Below, one piece after another: positions 7,031 to 13,814 of a DNA stretch of 18,201 bases. A program made the translations under genes and the position numbers. This DNA is from DAISJI01 sp964559835 (lineage in GTDB: Bacteria; Acidobacteriota; Terriglobia; Terriglobales; Acidobacteriaceae): contig CAZLJE010000057.1 in NCBI GenBank assembly GCA_964559835.1, positions 1 to 18,201 of the forward strand, given 5' to 3'. Every line of letters starts with the position of its first letter. Position 1 is the first letter of the stretch. The notes under the pieces are model-generated. The model made no database searches and was not told the DNA's origin. It was given only the letters and a program-made list of their open reading frames with translations.

Positions 7031-7089
7031 CACAGGTGCTCAGGGCACAGGGCTCAGGGCTCAGGGCCGAGAGTCAGGATAGCGGTCAG
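7031..7089. repeat. Heptamer array, word GGGCTCA
   Basis: Degenerate units GGGCACA, GGGCTCA, GGGCTCA, GGGCCGA are followed by decayed copies ending in GTCAGGG. The array runs into the last codons of the leftward gene, whose TGA is at 7088-7086. It is another word family of the window-wide heptamer arrays, here without an inverted partner. Confidence 0.7.
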
Positions 7090-8759
7090 GGACCGGTTTT
7101 CGCCGAGGAGATAACCTTTAGTTCTGACGAGGAGCGCTCGCCGGGGCCAAGTTGGACGGTCTTGCCCTGATCTTCATACGACTTCAGGAATTCCGGATCC
7201 ATATAGGCGCCGGGGTCGATCGCCTCCCAGGCAAACAGTTTGTAGGTACCAGGAGGAATACCGCGAAGGACGAAATGGCCGTACTGATCGGTCGTGCCAG
7301 TGCGGAAAAGCTCCTGGCGACTCCGCTTTGATTCCTCAGGCACGAGTACGACCTGAGCCCCGGTATATGGTTGGTGGTCCTTGTCGAAGACGGAGCCTTC
7401 GACGTGCGCCCCGGATGCGCTGATGGTGACCTCAAGCTTGCCACCGCCCCGGATCTTGATGGCTTCGGTAGTGACGTCCTTCTCGTCAAAGACAGCCTTG
7501 CTGAGGTACGCGTCGTCTGGAAAAGGACCACCGCGGACGAAGTAGTTACCGTCGTACACCTTCGAAAAGGTCACGGTGCCCGCTTCCTTTACCTGCACCG
7601 AATTGCCGCCGATCGGGAGCATCATTTCCTCGGGCGAGAGAAAGAGACGCGCGGTGCCCTTCGTAAGATCCACCGGACCGTCGAGGTGGACTTCGGCTTC
7701 GAGCTCCACACCTGGCGATACCTGAATGACTACGTTATCAAGAGCATTCGTCCCGACATCGATGTCGGCGCGGCCAAAGAGCTGCTGCTGGTCCATCATG
7801 CCGCGGACAATGATGACGTAAGAACCGGGCATCACGCCGGCGACCGAGAAATTGCCCTTGTCATCGGTGGAGCGCATGTTCGGCATGGTTGACATCAAAC
7901 CAGTGGCGCGCGGATACAACTGCAACATCACAGTCCTGGCAGGCTGGCCGTCGGTATCACGGACTGTCCCACTGACACGTACAGCGTGGACGCGGGCGAG
8001 CCGAAAGACGATGCCGGATATATCATCTCCGCCCTTCAGATCAACGGCTGTTGCCTGTGAAGCGTCGAAAACGCCGGGATAGTATGTCGGGGCGTAAGCT
8101 TCCTCGGAGTCCTTCGAAGAGCCATCGCTGCCCATGAACATCATTGAGTTGGGTCCCTGGTACGTGGCGCTGACGTAGTAGCGGCCTGGCGTGATGCCGA
8201 AGATGCGGTACTGGCCACGATCGTCCGTGGTGGCGAAACCTCCGGGAAGAAGCTGCCGCTTCCCTTGAAGGAAACCCCAACGCAGCGTGCGGACCTGCGC
8301 GCCAGCCACGGGATCATTATCTTCGTCGACGATGCGGCCGTTGATGGCCGCGCCGGGAACAAGACGGACGTTGATGTCCTTGAGGTGCTGCCCCGGCGCA
8401 AGCGTCAGGGTGGTGCCGGGGCCGTTGGGCACACGCTGGCCGTAATTCTGGCGGGCGTAGCCGTTGCGCACGATATTGATCGTGTAACGTGCGGGCTCTA
8501 CGTCTTTGAACAGGAACTTGCCATCGGCGTCGGTGATCGTCGCGACCGGCCGGATCGTCGCGCCCGGCTGCGGCTGCGCCATGAGCGTCACAGCCGCCTT
8601 CTTCAACGGCATCCCATCCACCGCAGACGTGACTTTGCCCTCGATGATGCACTTCTCGACTTTCTCGTCGCTCAGGGGCTTGGGAGTGCCCATCGGCTGT
8701 GTCGCCTGTTGCTGCGTAGCCTGCAGGAGAGCGAGAGAAAGAAGAAGTGCGGAAAGCAT
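7086..8759 (-). CDS. Secreted carboxypeptidase regulatory-like repeat protein
   Basis: 557 residues from ATG 8759, preferred over a TTG ten codons upstream because GAGG lies 8 bases before it and the resulting N-terminus (MLSALLLSLALLQA) is a clean signal peptide. Four beta-sandwich repeats of the CarboxypepD_reg/SdrB type are visible, each opening with a G-x-V-x-D/S-x-DG-P-like strand and closing with G-x-F-x-x-PG-x-Y: about residues 38-115 (IEGKVTSAVDGMPL), 138-215 (INGRIVDEDNDPV), 262-325 (VSGTVRDTDGQPA) and 452-520 (VEGSVFDKDHQPY). No protease or TonB barrel is attached. Such stand-alone proteins are abundant in Acidobacteriota and are presumed exported and structural or carbohydrate/protein-binding; the role is unknown. 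It stands alone between heptamer arrays. Confidence 0.82.
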   Translation of the reverse strand: MLSALLLSLALLQATQQQATQPMGTPKPLSDEKVEKCIIEGKVTSAVDGMPLKKAAVTLMAQPQPGATIRPVATITDADGKFLFKDVEPARYTINIVRNGYARQNYGQRVPNGPGTTLTLAPGQHLKDINVRLVPGAAINGRIVDEDNDPVAGAQVRTLRWGFLQGKRQLLPGGFATTDDRGQYRIFGITPGRYYVSATYQGPNSMMFMGSDGSSKDSEEAYAPTYYPGVFDASQATAVDLKGGDDISGIVFRLARVHAVRVSGTVRDTDGQPARTVMLQLYPRATGLMSTMPNMRSTDDKGNFSVAGVMPGSYVIIVRGMMDQQQLFGRADIDVGTNALDNVVIQVSPGVELEAEVHLDGPVDLTKGTARLFLSPEEMMLPIGGNSVQVKEAGTVTFSKVYDGNYFVRGGPFPDDAYLSKAVFDEKDVTTEAIKIRGGGKLEVTISASGAHVEGSVFDKDHQPYTGAQVVLVPEESKRSRQELFRTGTTDQYGHFVLRGIPPGTYKLFAWEAIDPGAYMDPEFLKSYEDQGKTVQLGPGERSSSELKVISSAKTGP

Positions 8760-8833
8760 GGGCGTGCCTCGCGAGGGAAAATCACGCAAATGTTAGAAGA
8801 AACCGGAGAGAGTGCAAGAAGAATTTCGGCAAG

Positions 8834-8914
8834 GTATTCCGTATCCCGTATTCCGCGTCCCGAATTGGAATGCCGAGCCGGGATACGGAATAGGTGATAC
8901 GGAATACGGAATCG
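8834..8914. repeat. Heptamer hairpin, word GTATTCC, downstream of rocD
   Basis: The left arm is GTATTCC GTATCCC and GTATTCC GCGTCCC (8834-8861). The inverted arm is GGGATAC GGAATAG and GTGATAC GGAATAC (8880-8907), plus GGAATCG. The 28-base arms pair with 4 mismatches around an 18-base loop. The same word recurs on both sides of the four-helix-bundle gene. Confidence 0.88.
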
Positions 8915-8925
8915 CGCGCGTCTGC

Positions 8926-10137
8926 TTAGGATTCCACCACTTTCTTGATACGCTCGAAGGCCCAATCGATCTCCTCGCGGGTGATGACCAGCGGCGGAGC
9001 GATGCGAATGACCTTCTCGTGCGTCTCCTTGCACAGGATTCCCTGTTTCATCAGGCGCTCGCAGTAAGGACGCGCCGGGACGGTCAGCTCGATGCCGATC
9101 CACAGGCCTCGGCCTCGCACCTCGAACAGGTGCGGCGAGCGGAGCGTCTTCAGTTTGTCGAGGAAATAGATGCCGAGTTCAGCCGACCGCTCCACCAGTT
9201 TCTCCTCGACAATCACTTTCAGAGCGGCACGGGCTACGGCGCAGGCGAGCGGATTGCCGCCGAAGGTCGAACCGTGGTCGCCGGGCTTGAAGACGCCGAG
9301 GACTTCTCGGGACGCCAGGACCGCGGACACGGGATAGAAACCGCCGGAGAGCGCCTTGCCGATGATCAGCACGTCGGGACGAATGCGTTCGTGCATATAA
9401 GCGAAGAGCTTGCCCGTCCGCCCCAGGCCGGACTGGATCTCGTCGCACATAAGAAGAACGTTGCGAGCATGGCAGATTTCCGCCGCTTCGTGGAGGAACC
9501 CGTCCGGCGGGATCAGGATGCCGGCCTCGCCTTGGATCGGTTCGACGAGGAAGGCGCAAGTGTTAGCTGTGATCGCCGCACGCAGAGCCTTCGCGTCGCC
9601 GAAGGGGATGATTTTGAAACCTGGTGTAAAGGGGCCGAAGCCGTGCCGGTACTGCTCGTCGCTAGAGAAGCTGATCGTGGTCGTCGTCCGGCCGTGGAAA
9701 TTATTGGCGCAGACGATGATTTCCGCCTGGTCTTTGGGAATGTCCTTGTACGCGTAACCCCACTTGCGCGCCATCTTGACTGCCGTCTCGACCGCTTCGG
9801 CTCCGGAATTCATGGGCAGCGCCATGTCAAAGCCGGTAAGCTCATGGAGCTGTTGATAGAGAAGCGGGAGCTGGTCGTTGCGGAACGCGCGTGAAGTCAG
9901 CGTGACGCGGTCGGCCTGGTCCATCAGCGCGTGCAGGATCTTCTGGTGGCAGTGCCCCTGGTTGACCGCGGAGTATGCGGCGAGGCAATCGAGGTAGCGG
10001 TTGTTGTCGACGTCATAGACCCAAACGCCTTCGGCGCGCTTGATGATCACGTCGAGCGGCTTGTAATTGTGAGCGCCGAATTCTTCTTCGAGGTGGATGA
10101 GTTCCTGAGTGCGGGAGATCTCGGTGGTCGTGGTCAT
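8926..10137 (-). CDS. rocD: Ornithine aminotransferase
   Basis: 403-residue cytoplasmic PLP enzyme of class III aminotransferases. It moves the delta-amino group of ornithine to 2-oxoglutarate, giving glutamate-5-semialdehyde and glutamate. The N-terminus EEEFGAHNYKPLDVIIKRAEGVWVYDVD (17-44) is diagnostic of ornithine rather than acetylornithine aminotransferases. Also seen: the SGAEAVETAVKMAR cofactor-binding turn (111-124), the NNFHGRT motif (145-151), DEIQSGLGRTG (232-242), and the Schiff-base lysine K261 in IIGKALSGG. Length is normal. ATG at 10137 follows GAGAGAGG by 4-5 bases. It is the last gene of the leftward nitrogen cluster and would dispose of the ornithine made by the carbamoyltransferase at 12661-13632. 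GTATTCC arrays lie on both sides of it. Confidence 0.96.
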   Translation of the reverse strand: MTTTTEISRTQELIHLEEEFGAHNYKPLDVIIKRAEGVWVYDVDNNRYLDCLAAYSAVNQGHCHQKILHALMDQADRVTLTSRAFRNDQLPLLYQQLHELTGFDMALPMNSGAEAVETAVKMARKWGYAYKDIPKDQAEIIVCANNFHGRTTTTISFSSDEQYRHGFGPFTPGFKIIPFGDAKALRAAITANTCAFLVEPIQGEAGILIPPDGFLHEAAEICHARNVLLMCDEIQSGLGRTGKLFAYMHERIRPDVLIIGKALSGGFYPVSAVLASREVLGVFKPGDHGSTFGGNPLACAVARAALKVIVEEKLVERSAELGIYFLDKLKTLRSPHLFEVRGRGLWIGIELTVPARPYCERLMKQGILCKETHEKVIRIAPPLVITREEIDWAFERIKKVVES

Positions 10138-10149
10138 ACTGCCTCTCTC

Positions 10150-10181
10150 GTATTCCGTATCCCGTATTCCGTATTCCGGAG
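10150..10181. repeat. Left terminal inverted repeat of the four-helix-bundle unit
   Basis: GTATTCC, GTATCCC, GTATTCC, GTATTCC and GGAG. Its reverse complement matches 10611-10642 at 30 of 32 positions. Its first three units are identical to 8834-8854. Confidence 0.85.
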
Positions 10182-10188
10182 CGGGAGG

Positions 10189-10605
10189 TTAAAAATTCGC
10201 GTTTGAAGGTATCCAGCCGGCCGGTTCCTTTTCAGCCCATGCACGAAGTCCGTTCAGTACCTGTTTCAGGCGATTGCTTTGATGCAACACGTTTGCGGAG
10301 ATCTGTTGTGTGATATAGCCGAGCCGTTCAGCGAGTTCGATCTGGGTCTCCACTTCAAGCAACGAGCCGAGCGCGTTGTTCACAAATCGGTGAAGCTCTT
10401 TGGCAGAGTGACGGCCGTACCCTTCAGCGATGTTGCTCGGAATCGAGACCGCCGCTCGGCGCAACTGTGCTACCAACCCGTAGAGTTCGTCGCGAGGGGA
10501 ACTCCGCGTCATTGCATAGATCGCGACAACAAAGTCCATCGCAAACTGCCAAGCCTTCAAATCCTTGTGACCGCCCTTCTTCTGATCCGGTGCTTCGTTC
10601 ACCAT
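10189..10605 (-). CDS. Four-helix-bundle protein (S23/IVP family)
   Basis: 138 residues. The family is seen from HKDLKAWQFAMDFVVAIYAMT (13-33), then LRRAAVSIPSNIAEGYGR (49-66), then a helix with ELHRFVNNALGSLLEVETQIELAERLGYI. This is the TIGR02436 fold first known from proteins encoded in intervening sequences of 23S rRNA, and related to the Avd accessory protein of diversity-generating retroelements. Here it is free-standing, with no rRNA or reverse transcriptase in view. Its role is unknown; the fold forms a positively charged pentameric barrel that may bind nucleic acid. ATG at 10605 follows GGAGG by 4 bases, and that ribosome binding site is partly formed by the edge of the flanking repeat. 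The gene sits exactly between two inverted heptamer arrays, which suggests that gene and repeats moved together. It interrupts the pyrB-rocD part of the cluster. Confidence 0.9.
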   Translation of the reverse strand: MVNEAPDQKKGGHKDLKAWQFAMDFVVAIYAMTRSSPRDELYGLVAQLRRAAVSIPSNIAEGYGRHSAKELHRFVNNALGSLLEVETQIELAERLGYITQQISANVLHQSNRLKQVLNGLRAWAEKEPAGWIPSNANF

Positions 10606-10610
10606 CTGTC

Positions 10611-10642
10611 CTCCGGAATACGGAATACGTAATACGGAATAC
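10611..10642. repeat. Right terminal inverted repeat of the four-helix-bundle unit
   Basis: CTCC then GGAATAC, GGAATAC, GTAATAC, GGAATAC, the inverted partner of 10150-10181. It lies five bases from the pyrB stop codon and supplies the GGAGG ribosome binding site of the four-helix-bundle gene on the minus strand. Confidence 0.85.
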
Positions 10643-10647
10643 GCCTT

Positions 10648-11595
10648 TCACGAATCCAAAAGCATCGTCAACAGCGCCATCCGCACATACAACCCATTCG
10701 CCGCCTGGCGGAAGTACAGGGCGCGAGGATCGGAATCGACGGTCTCGTCCAACTCCACGGTGCGCGGGAGCGGGTGGAGGATGAGGGCATCGGGCTTCAT
10801 CTTCTGGAGAACCGAAGAGTCGATGCGATACGAGGAAACACTGGAGAAGCGCTCCGGTCGGATGCGGGTCTGGTAAACCACATCCACTTCGCCGATGACA
10901 CGGTCGAGGTCGCTAGCGAGATCGTAATGAACGCCGTGACGGTCGAGGTATTCGAGGATGTCAGGCTTCATCTGCATTTCGGGAGGCGCAACGAAGAAGA
11001 TGCGGATGCGCTCGAACTTTGCGAGCAGATACGCAAGAGACCGCGCGGTCCGGCCGCGATCGAGTTCGCCGATGAACGCGATGCTGAGGCCGTCGAGGGA
11101 ACGCTCGCGATAAATGGTGTAGAGGTCGAGCAACGCTTGCGTCGGATGCTGGCCACCATTGCCGTCCCCTGCATTGATGACGGGCACGGGGGATACGGCT
11201 GCGGCGCGGCTGGCGCCATCTTCGTCGGGGTGGCGGATGACGATCACGTCGGAGTAGCCGGCAACGATGCGAATCGTGTCTTCCACCTGCTCTCCCTCGA
11301 TCTCGGAAGAAAAAGCACGCGCGTTCTCCGTCGACACGACGCGTCCGCCGAGGCGGTGCATGGCCGCTTCAAACGACAGCCGGGTGCGGGTGGACGGTGC
11401 ATAGAACAACGCGGCCATAATGCGGTGGTGGTAGTCGAGCGTGCCCCCGCGGGCGACCACACGCTCCATGTCGCGGAAGCGGGCGAACAATTCGAGTAAC
11501 ACTGGAACGGTCAGTTGCTGCGATTCCGTGAGGTGGCGGAGAGCGGTAGGTCGTAGGTCGGCGGTCGTAGGTCGTATTGTTAAATTCGCGATCAT
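10648..11595 (-). CDS. pyrB: Aspartate carbamoyltransferase-like catalytic subunit
   Basis: 315 residues, normal length. The family condenses carbamoyl phosphate with aspartate in pyrimidine synthesis. Seen: carbamoyl-phosphate loop STRTR (68-72), RHP (121-123), HPTQ (150-153), the ATCase-type HPLPR (274-278), and the PRALYFRQAANGLYVRMALL ending like E. coli PyrB. Oddities: by hand alignment, the active-site lysine before GE (Lys84 of E. coli) is E100 here, in SSEIEGEQ, and Gln231 is R246, in TRIRPER. The ATG at 11595 shares ATGA with the arcC stop, so translation is probably coupled, and GAGG precedes it by 7 bases. The first 20 codons run through a heptamer array, and the conserved protein begins only at LRHLTESQQ. 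No pyrI or pyrC is adjacent. A transcarbamylase with altered substrate remains possible. Confidence 0.85.
   Translation of the reverse strand: MIANLTIRPTTADLRPTALRHLTESQQLTVPVLLELFARFRDMERVVARGGTLDYHHRIMAALFYAPSTRTRLSFEAAMHRLGGRVVSTENARAFSSEIEGEQVEDTIRIVAGYSDVIVIRHPDEDGASRAAAVSPVPVINAGDGNGGQHPTQALLDLYTIYRERSLDGLSIAFIGELDRGRTARSLAYLLAKFERIRIFFVAPPEMQMKPDILEYLDRHGVHYDLASDLDRVIGEVDVVYQTRIRPERFSSVSSYRIDSSVLQKMKPDALILHPLPRTVELDETVDSDPRALYFRQAANGLYVRMALLTMLLDS
11546..11576. repeat. Heptamer array inside the 5' coding end of pyrB, word GTAGGTC
   Basis: Units GTAGGTC, GTAGGTC, GGCGGTC, GTAGGTC plus GTA. On the minus strand they are read as an N-terminal peptide with a seven-residue period (RPTTADL then RPTALRH). 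Confidence 0.85.
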
Positions 11596-12668
11596 CGCGC
11601 AACCTCGTGAATGTCAGGTATCCGTTCGCTCGTTTGTGCTCCATCACGGACAATGTGCGTCCCCGCGTGCCCCGTAACGGCAGCATGCAATTGCTCGTAG
11701 CACGTGACGATCGCTTCACGTCCACCGTCGCGCAGAAAGCGAAGCACGGATTCAACCTTGGGGCCCATGTTGCCGGGCGGGAAATGTCCGGCGCGATAGT
11801 GTTCTTCAAGGCCGGTCGCAGTAATCAGATCAAGCGGGCGCTGGGCGGTCTTTTTGTAATCGAGGTAAATCCGATCCACATCAGTCGAGATCACGAACAG
11901 GTCCACGCCGAGTTGCAGCGCGAGCAACGAAGAGGCTCGATCTTTGTCGATCACCGCCTCCACCCCGTGCACACCGCCATTCGCGCGCACGACAGGAATC
12001 CCGCCGCCGCCGCAGGCGATCACGAGTACGCCTTCGCGGACGAGATCCCGAATCACCTCGAGTTCAACGATCTCGACCGGTTCGGGTGAAGGGACGACCC
12101 GACGATATCCGCGTGCGGCATCCTCGACTATCTTCCAACCCAGCGTGCGCCTGCGGAGGTCGGCCTCGGCCAGCGAGTAGAAAGGGCCAATGGGCTTCGT
12201 CGGGTGGACCATGGCGGGATCGTTCTGGTCAACGACGGTCTGCGTGACGATCGACGCGACCGCCGTGCCGAGACCGCAGGCCGAGAGTTCGTGGCGCACC
12301 GACTGCGCAAGTATGTACCCGATCTCACCTTGCGTTGAAGCGCCACACACATCCAGGGTCAACGACGGCACCTGGTCGGCCGCACGCTCGGATCGCAGCA
12401 GGTCCGCGCCAACCTGCGGACCGTTGCCGTGCGTAATCACCAGACCATAACCATCGCCGATGAGCTGCACGAGTGCGGACGCGGTCCGTCGCGCGTTGGC
12501 GAGCTGTTCGGCGACAGTCCCCTTCTCACCCGCTCTGATGAGAGAGTTGCCGCCGATCGCGATGAGAGCGGTGCGCGAGCGGCGGGTCGTACGTGGTAGG
12601 TCGTCGCGATATCCGGCTGGCTTCGCCGACCTACCACCTACGACCTCCGACCTACCCTCTTCATGCAT
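11592..12668 (-). CDS. arcC: Carbamate kinase
   Basis: 358 residues; the family is usually about 310-315, and the excess is an N-terminal extension. The enzyme interconverts carbamoyl phosphate + ADP with carbamate + ATP, the energy-yielding step of citrulline or arginine fermentation. Seen: IAIGGNSL (36-43, the first strand and ATP loop), THGNGPQVG, DVCGASTQGEIGY, VDQNDPAMVHPTKPIGPFY, ACGGGGIPV, EAVIDKDRAS with the nucleotide-binding DKD, and GNMGPKVES. The start is ATG at 12668, 8 bases inside the ornithine carbamoyltransferase gene, with AAGGAAG upstream. Three overlapping ATGs (12672, 12668, 12664) lie here, and only 12668 is in frame. No other start codon exists before the conserved core, so about 32 residues are encoded by repeat DNA. 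It overlaps pyrB by four bases at its end. Confidence 0.94.
   Translation of the reverse strand: MHEEGRSEVVGGRSAKPAGYRDDLPRTTRRSRTALIAIGGNSLIRAGEKGTVAEQLANARRTASALVQLIGDGYGLVITHGNGPQVGADLLRSERAADQVPSLTLDVCGASTQGEIGYILAQSVRHELSACGLGTAVASIVTQTVVDQNDPAMVHPTKPIGPFYSLAEADLRRRTLGWKIVEDAARGYRRVVPSPEPVEIVELEVIRDLVREGVLVIACGGGGIPVVRANGGVHGVEAVIDKDRASSLLALQLGVDLFVISTDVDRIYLDYKKTAQRPLDLITATGLEEHYRAGHFPPGNMGPKVESVLRFLRDGGREAIVTCYEQLHAAVTGHAGTHIVRDGAQTSERIPDIHEVAR
12585..12656. repeat. Inverted heptamer array inside the 5' coding end of arcC, word GTAGGTC
   Basis: The right part holds four units (GACCTAC, CACCTAC, GACCTCC, GACCTAC; 12628-12655). An 18-base left arm (12585-12602) pairs with 12628-12645 at 17 of 18 positions around a 25-base loop. 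The hairpin is wholly within the predicted arcC reading frame. Confidence 0.88.
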
Positions 12669-13632
12669 GCATCGCTTCCTTCTCGACCGCGTGCCGCTCG
12701 GAGCCGATCGGGACGCCCTTCATCGTTTCGAGCAGGATGGCTTTCTGCGCGTGCAACCGGTTCTCGGCCTGCTGGAAAACGACGGAGTTCGGGCCGTCGA
12801 TGACTTCGTTCGTGACTTCTTCGCCGCGATGCGCGGGCAGGCAATGCATGAAGATCGCGTCGGGCTTGGCGCGTGCAAACAGTTTCGCGTTCACCTGGTA
12901 CGGGACGAAGGCGGCGCGACGCTCCGCGGCGTCAGCCTCCTGACCCATGCTCGTCCAAACATCGGTGTAGACAACGTCGGCGTCACAGGCGGCCTCGGCG
13001 GGATCGTTCGTGATGTGAATGGAGCCGCCGGTCTGCTGGCAACGGACCTTGGCCCAGGCGGCGGCGTCGATCTTCGGTTCGTGACCTGAAGGCGTAGCGA
13101 CCCAGACGTGCGCCCCCAACTGCGCGCCCGCGAACATGAGCGAGTGCGCCACGTTGTTGCCGTCGCCCAGGAATGCGACCTTCAAGCCGCCGAGGTGTCC
13201 CTTGAATTCGAGCATGGTCATTGTATCGGCCATTGCCTGGCAGGGATGGCTGTAGTCGGTGAGCCCGTTGATCACCGGGATCGATGCAAAAGCCGCCATG
13301 TTCTCGACGATGTCGTGCGCGAAAGTGCGGATCATGATGCCCTCGACCATGCGCTCGAGGTTCTTGGCAACGTCGTACACGGATTCGCGCTTGCCGAGAT
13401 TGATCTCCGCCGGTGAAAGGTAGATGGAGAAGCCGCCGAACTGGTGGATGCCGACGTCGAATGTGACACGGGTACGCAGCGACGGCTTCTCGAAGATCAT
13501 GGCCAACGTCTTGCCTTTGAGCGTGGACACGTACGCGGCGGGGCTGGTCTTCAAGCGGCAAGCCAGTCCGATCAGGTGGAGGATCTCTTGCGGCGAGAAG
13601 TCGCGGAGGGAGAGGAAATCGTCGAAGTGCAT
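12661..13632 (-). CDS. argF: Ornithine carbamoyltransferase
   Basis: 323 residues, normal length. It interconverts ornithine + carbamoyl phosphate with citrulline + phosphate. Seen: carbamoyl-phosphate loop SLRTR (51-55), IRTFAH (101-106), HPCQ (129-132), the ornithine loop DVWTSMGQE (224-232), and HCLPAHRGEEV (263-273) with the catalytic cysteine. These separate it clearly from the aspartate enzyme nearby. ATG at 13632 follows GAGG by 5 bases. The 3' end overlaps arcC by 8 bases. Linkage to carbamate kinase and ornithine aminotransferase suggests a catabolic role (the arcB role) rather than arginine synthesis, but sequence alone does not settle direction. No arginine deiminase or arginine repressor gene is in the window. 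Confidence 0.96.
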   Translation of the reverse strand: MHFDDFLSLRDFSPQEILHLIGLACRLKTSPAAYVSTLKGKTLAMIFEKPSLRTRVTFDVGIHQFGGFSIYLSPAEINLGKRESVYDVAKNLERMVEGIMIRTFAHDIVENMAAFASIPVINGLTDYSHPCQAMADTMTMLEFKGHLGGLKVAFLGDGNNVAHSLMFAGAQLGAHVWVATPSGHEPKIDAAAWAKVRCQQTGGSIHITNDPAEAACDADVVYTDVWTSMGQEADAAERRAAFVPYQVNAKLFARAKPDAIFMHCLPAHRGEEVTNEVIDGPNSVVFQQAENRLHAQKAILLETMKGVPIGSERHAVEKEAMHA

Positions 13633-13640
13633 AGGAACCT

Positions 13641-13668
13641 CAGTCGTCAGTCGTCGGTCTTCAGTCTT
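13641..13668. repeat. Heptamer array, word CAGTCGT
   Basis: Units CAGTCGT, CAGTCGT, CGGTCTT, CAGTCTT lie 9 bases upstream of the ornithine carbamoyltransferase start, just outside its ribosome binding site. Confidence 0.8.
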
Positions 13669-13675
13669 CAGGGGC

Positions 13676-13808
13676 TAGGTCGTAGGTGGTAGGGCGTAGG
13701 TCGGAAAACCATTGACGATTTTCGATTATCGATTGCCGATTGAGCTCCAGATCCTCTGGCATGTATCGCAATCTGAGCCGACCTACCGCCTACCCCCTAC
13801 GACGTACG
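13676..13808. repeat. Nested inverted heptamer arrays, words TAGGTCG and CGATTNN
   Basis: The left arm TAGGTCG TAGGTGG and TAGGGCG TAGGTCGG (13676-13704) faces an inverted right arm starting CCGACCTACCGCCTACCC (13778-13808) with only a few mismatches. The loop between them contains a second, unrelated array CGATTTT CGATTAT and CGATTGC CGATTGA (13716-13743). This composite fills the 182-base gap between the GTPase and ornithine carbamoyltransferase genes. Confidence 0.85.
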
Positions 13809-13814
13809 TGTTTT

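Noticed and set aside
6930..7082. 50-codon plus-strand frame upstream of rpoZ (MPDPVSKVAQDIALFAGDWM...)
   Set aside because: No ribosome binding site, its second half translates the GGGCTCA array, and no family is recognised.
8834..8914. Possible rho-independent terminator of rocD
   Set aside because: The stem is long and AT-mixed and no T-run follows on the minus strand; the strict 7-base word period explains it better as a repeat.
10150..10642. A classical insertion sequence
   Set aside because: The repeats resemble terminal inverted repeats, but the only gene inside is a four-helix-bundle protein without a transposase motif, and no target-site duplication could be seen.
10774..11499. 241-codon plus-strand frame opposite pyrB
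   Set aside because: Antisense to a complete transcarbamylase and without recognisable features.
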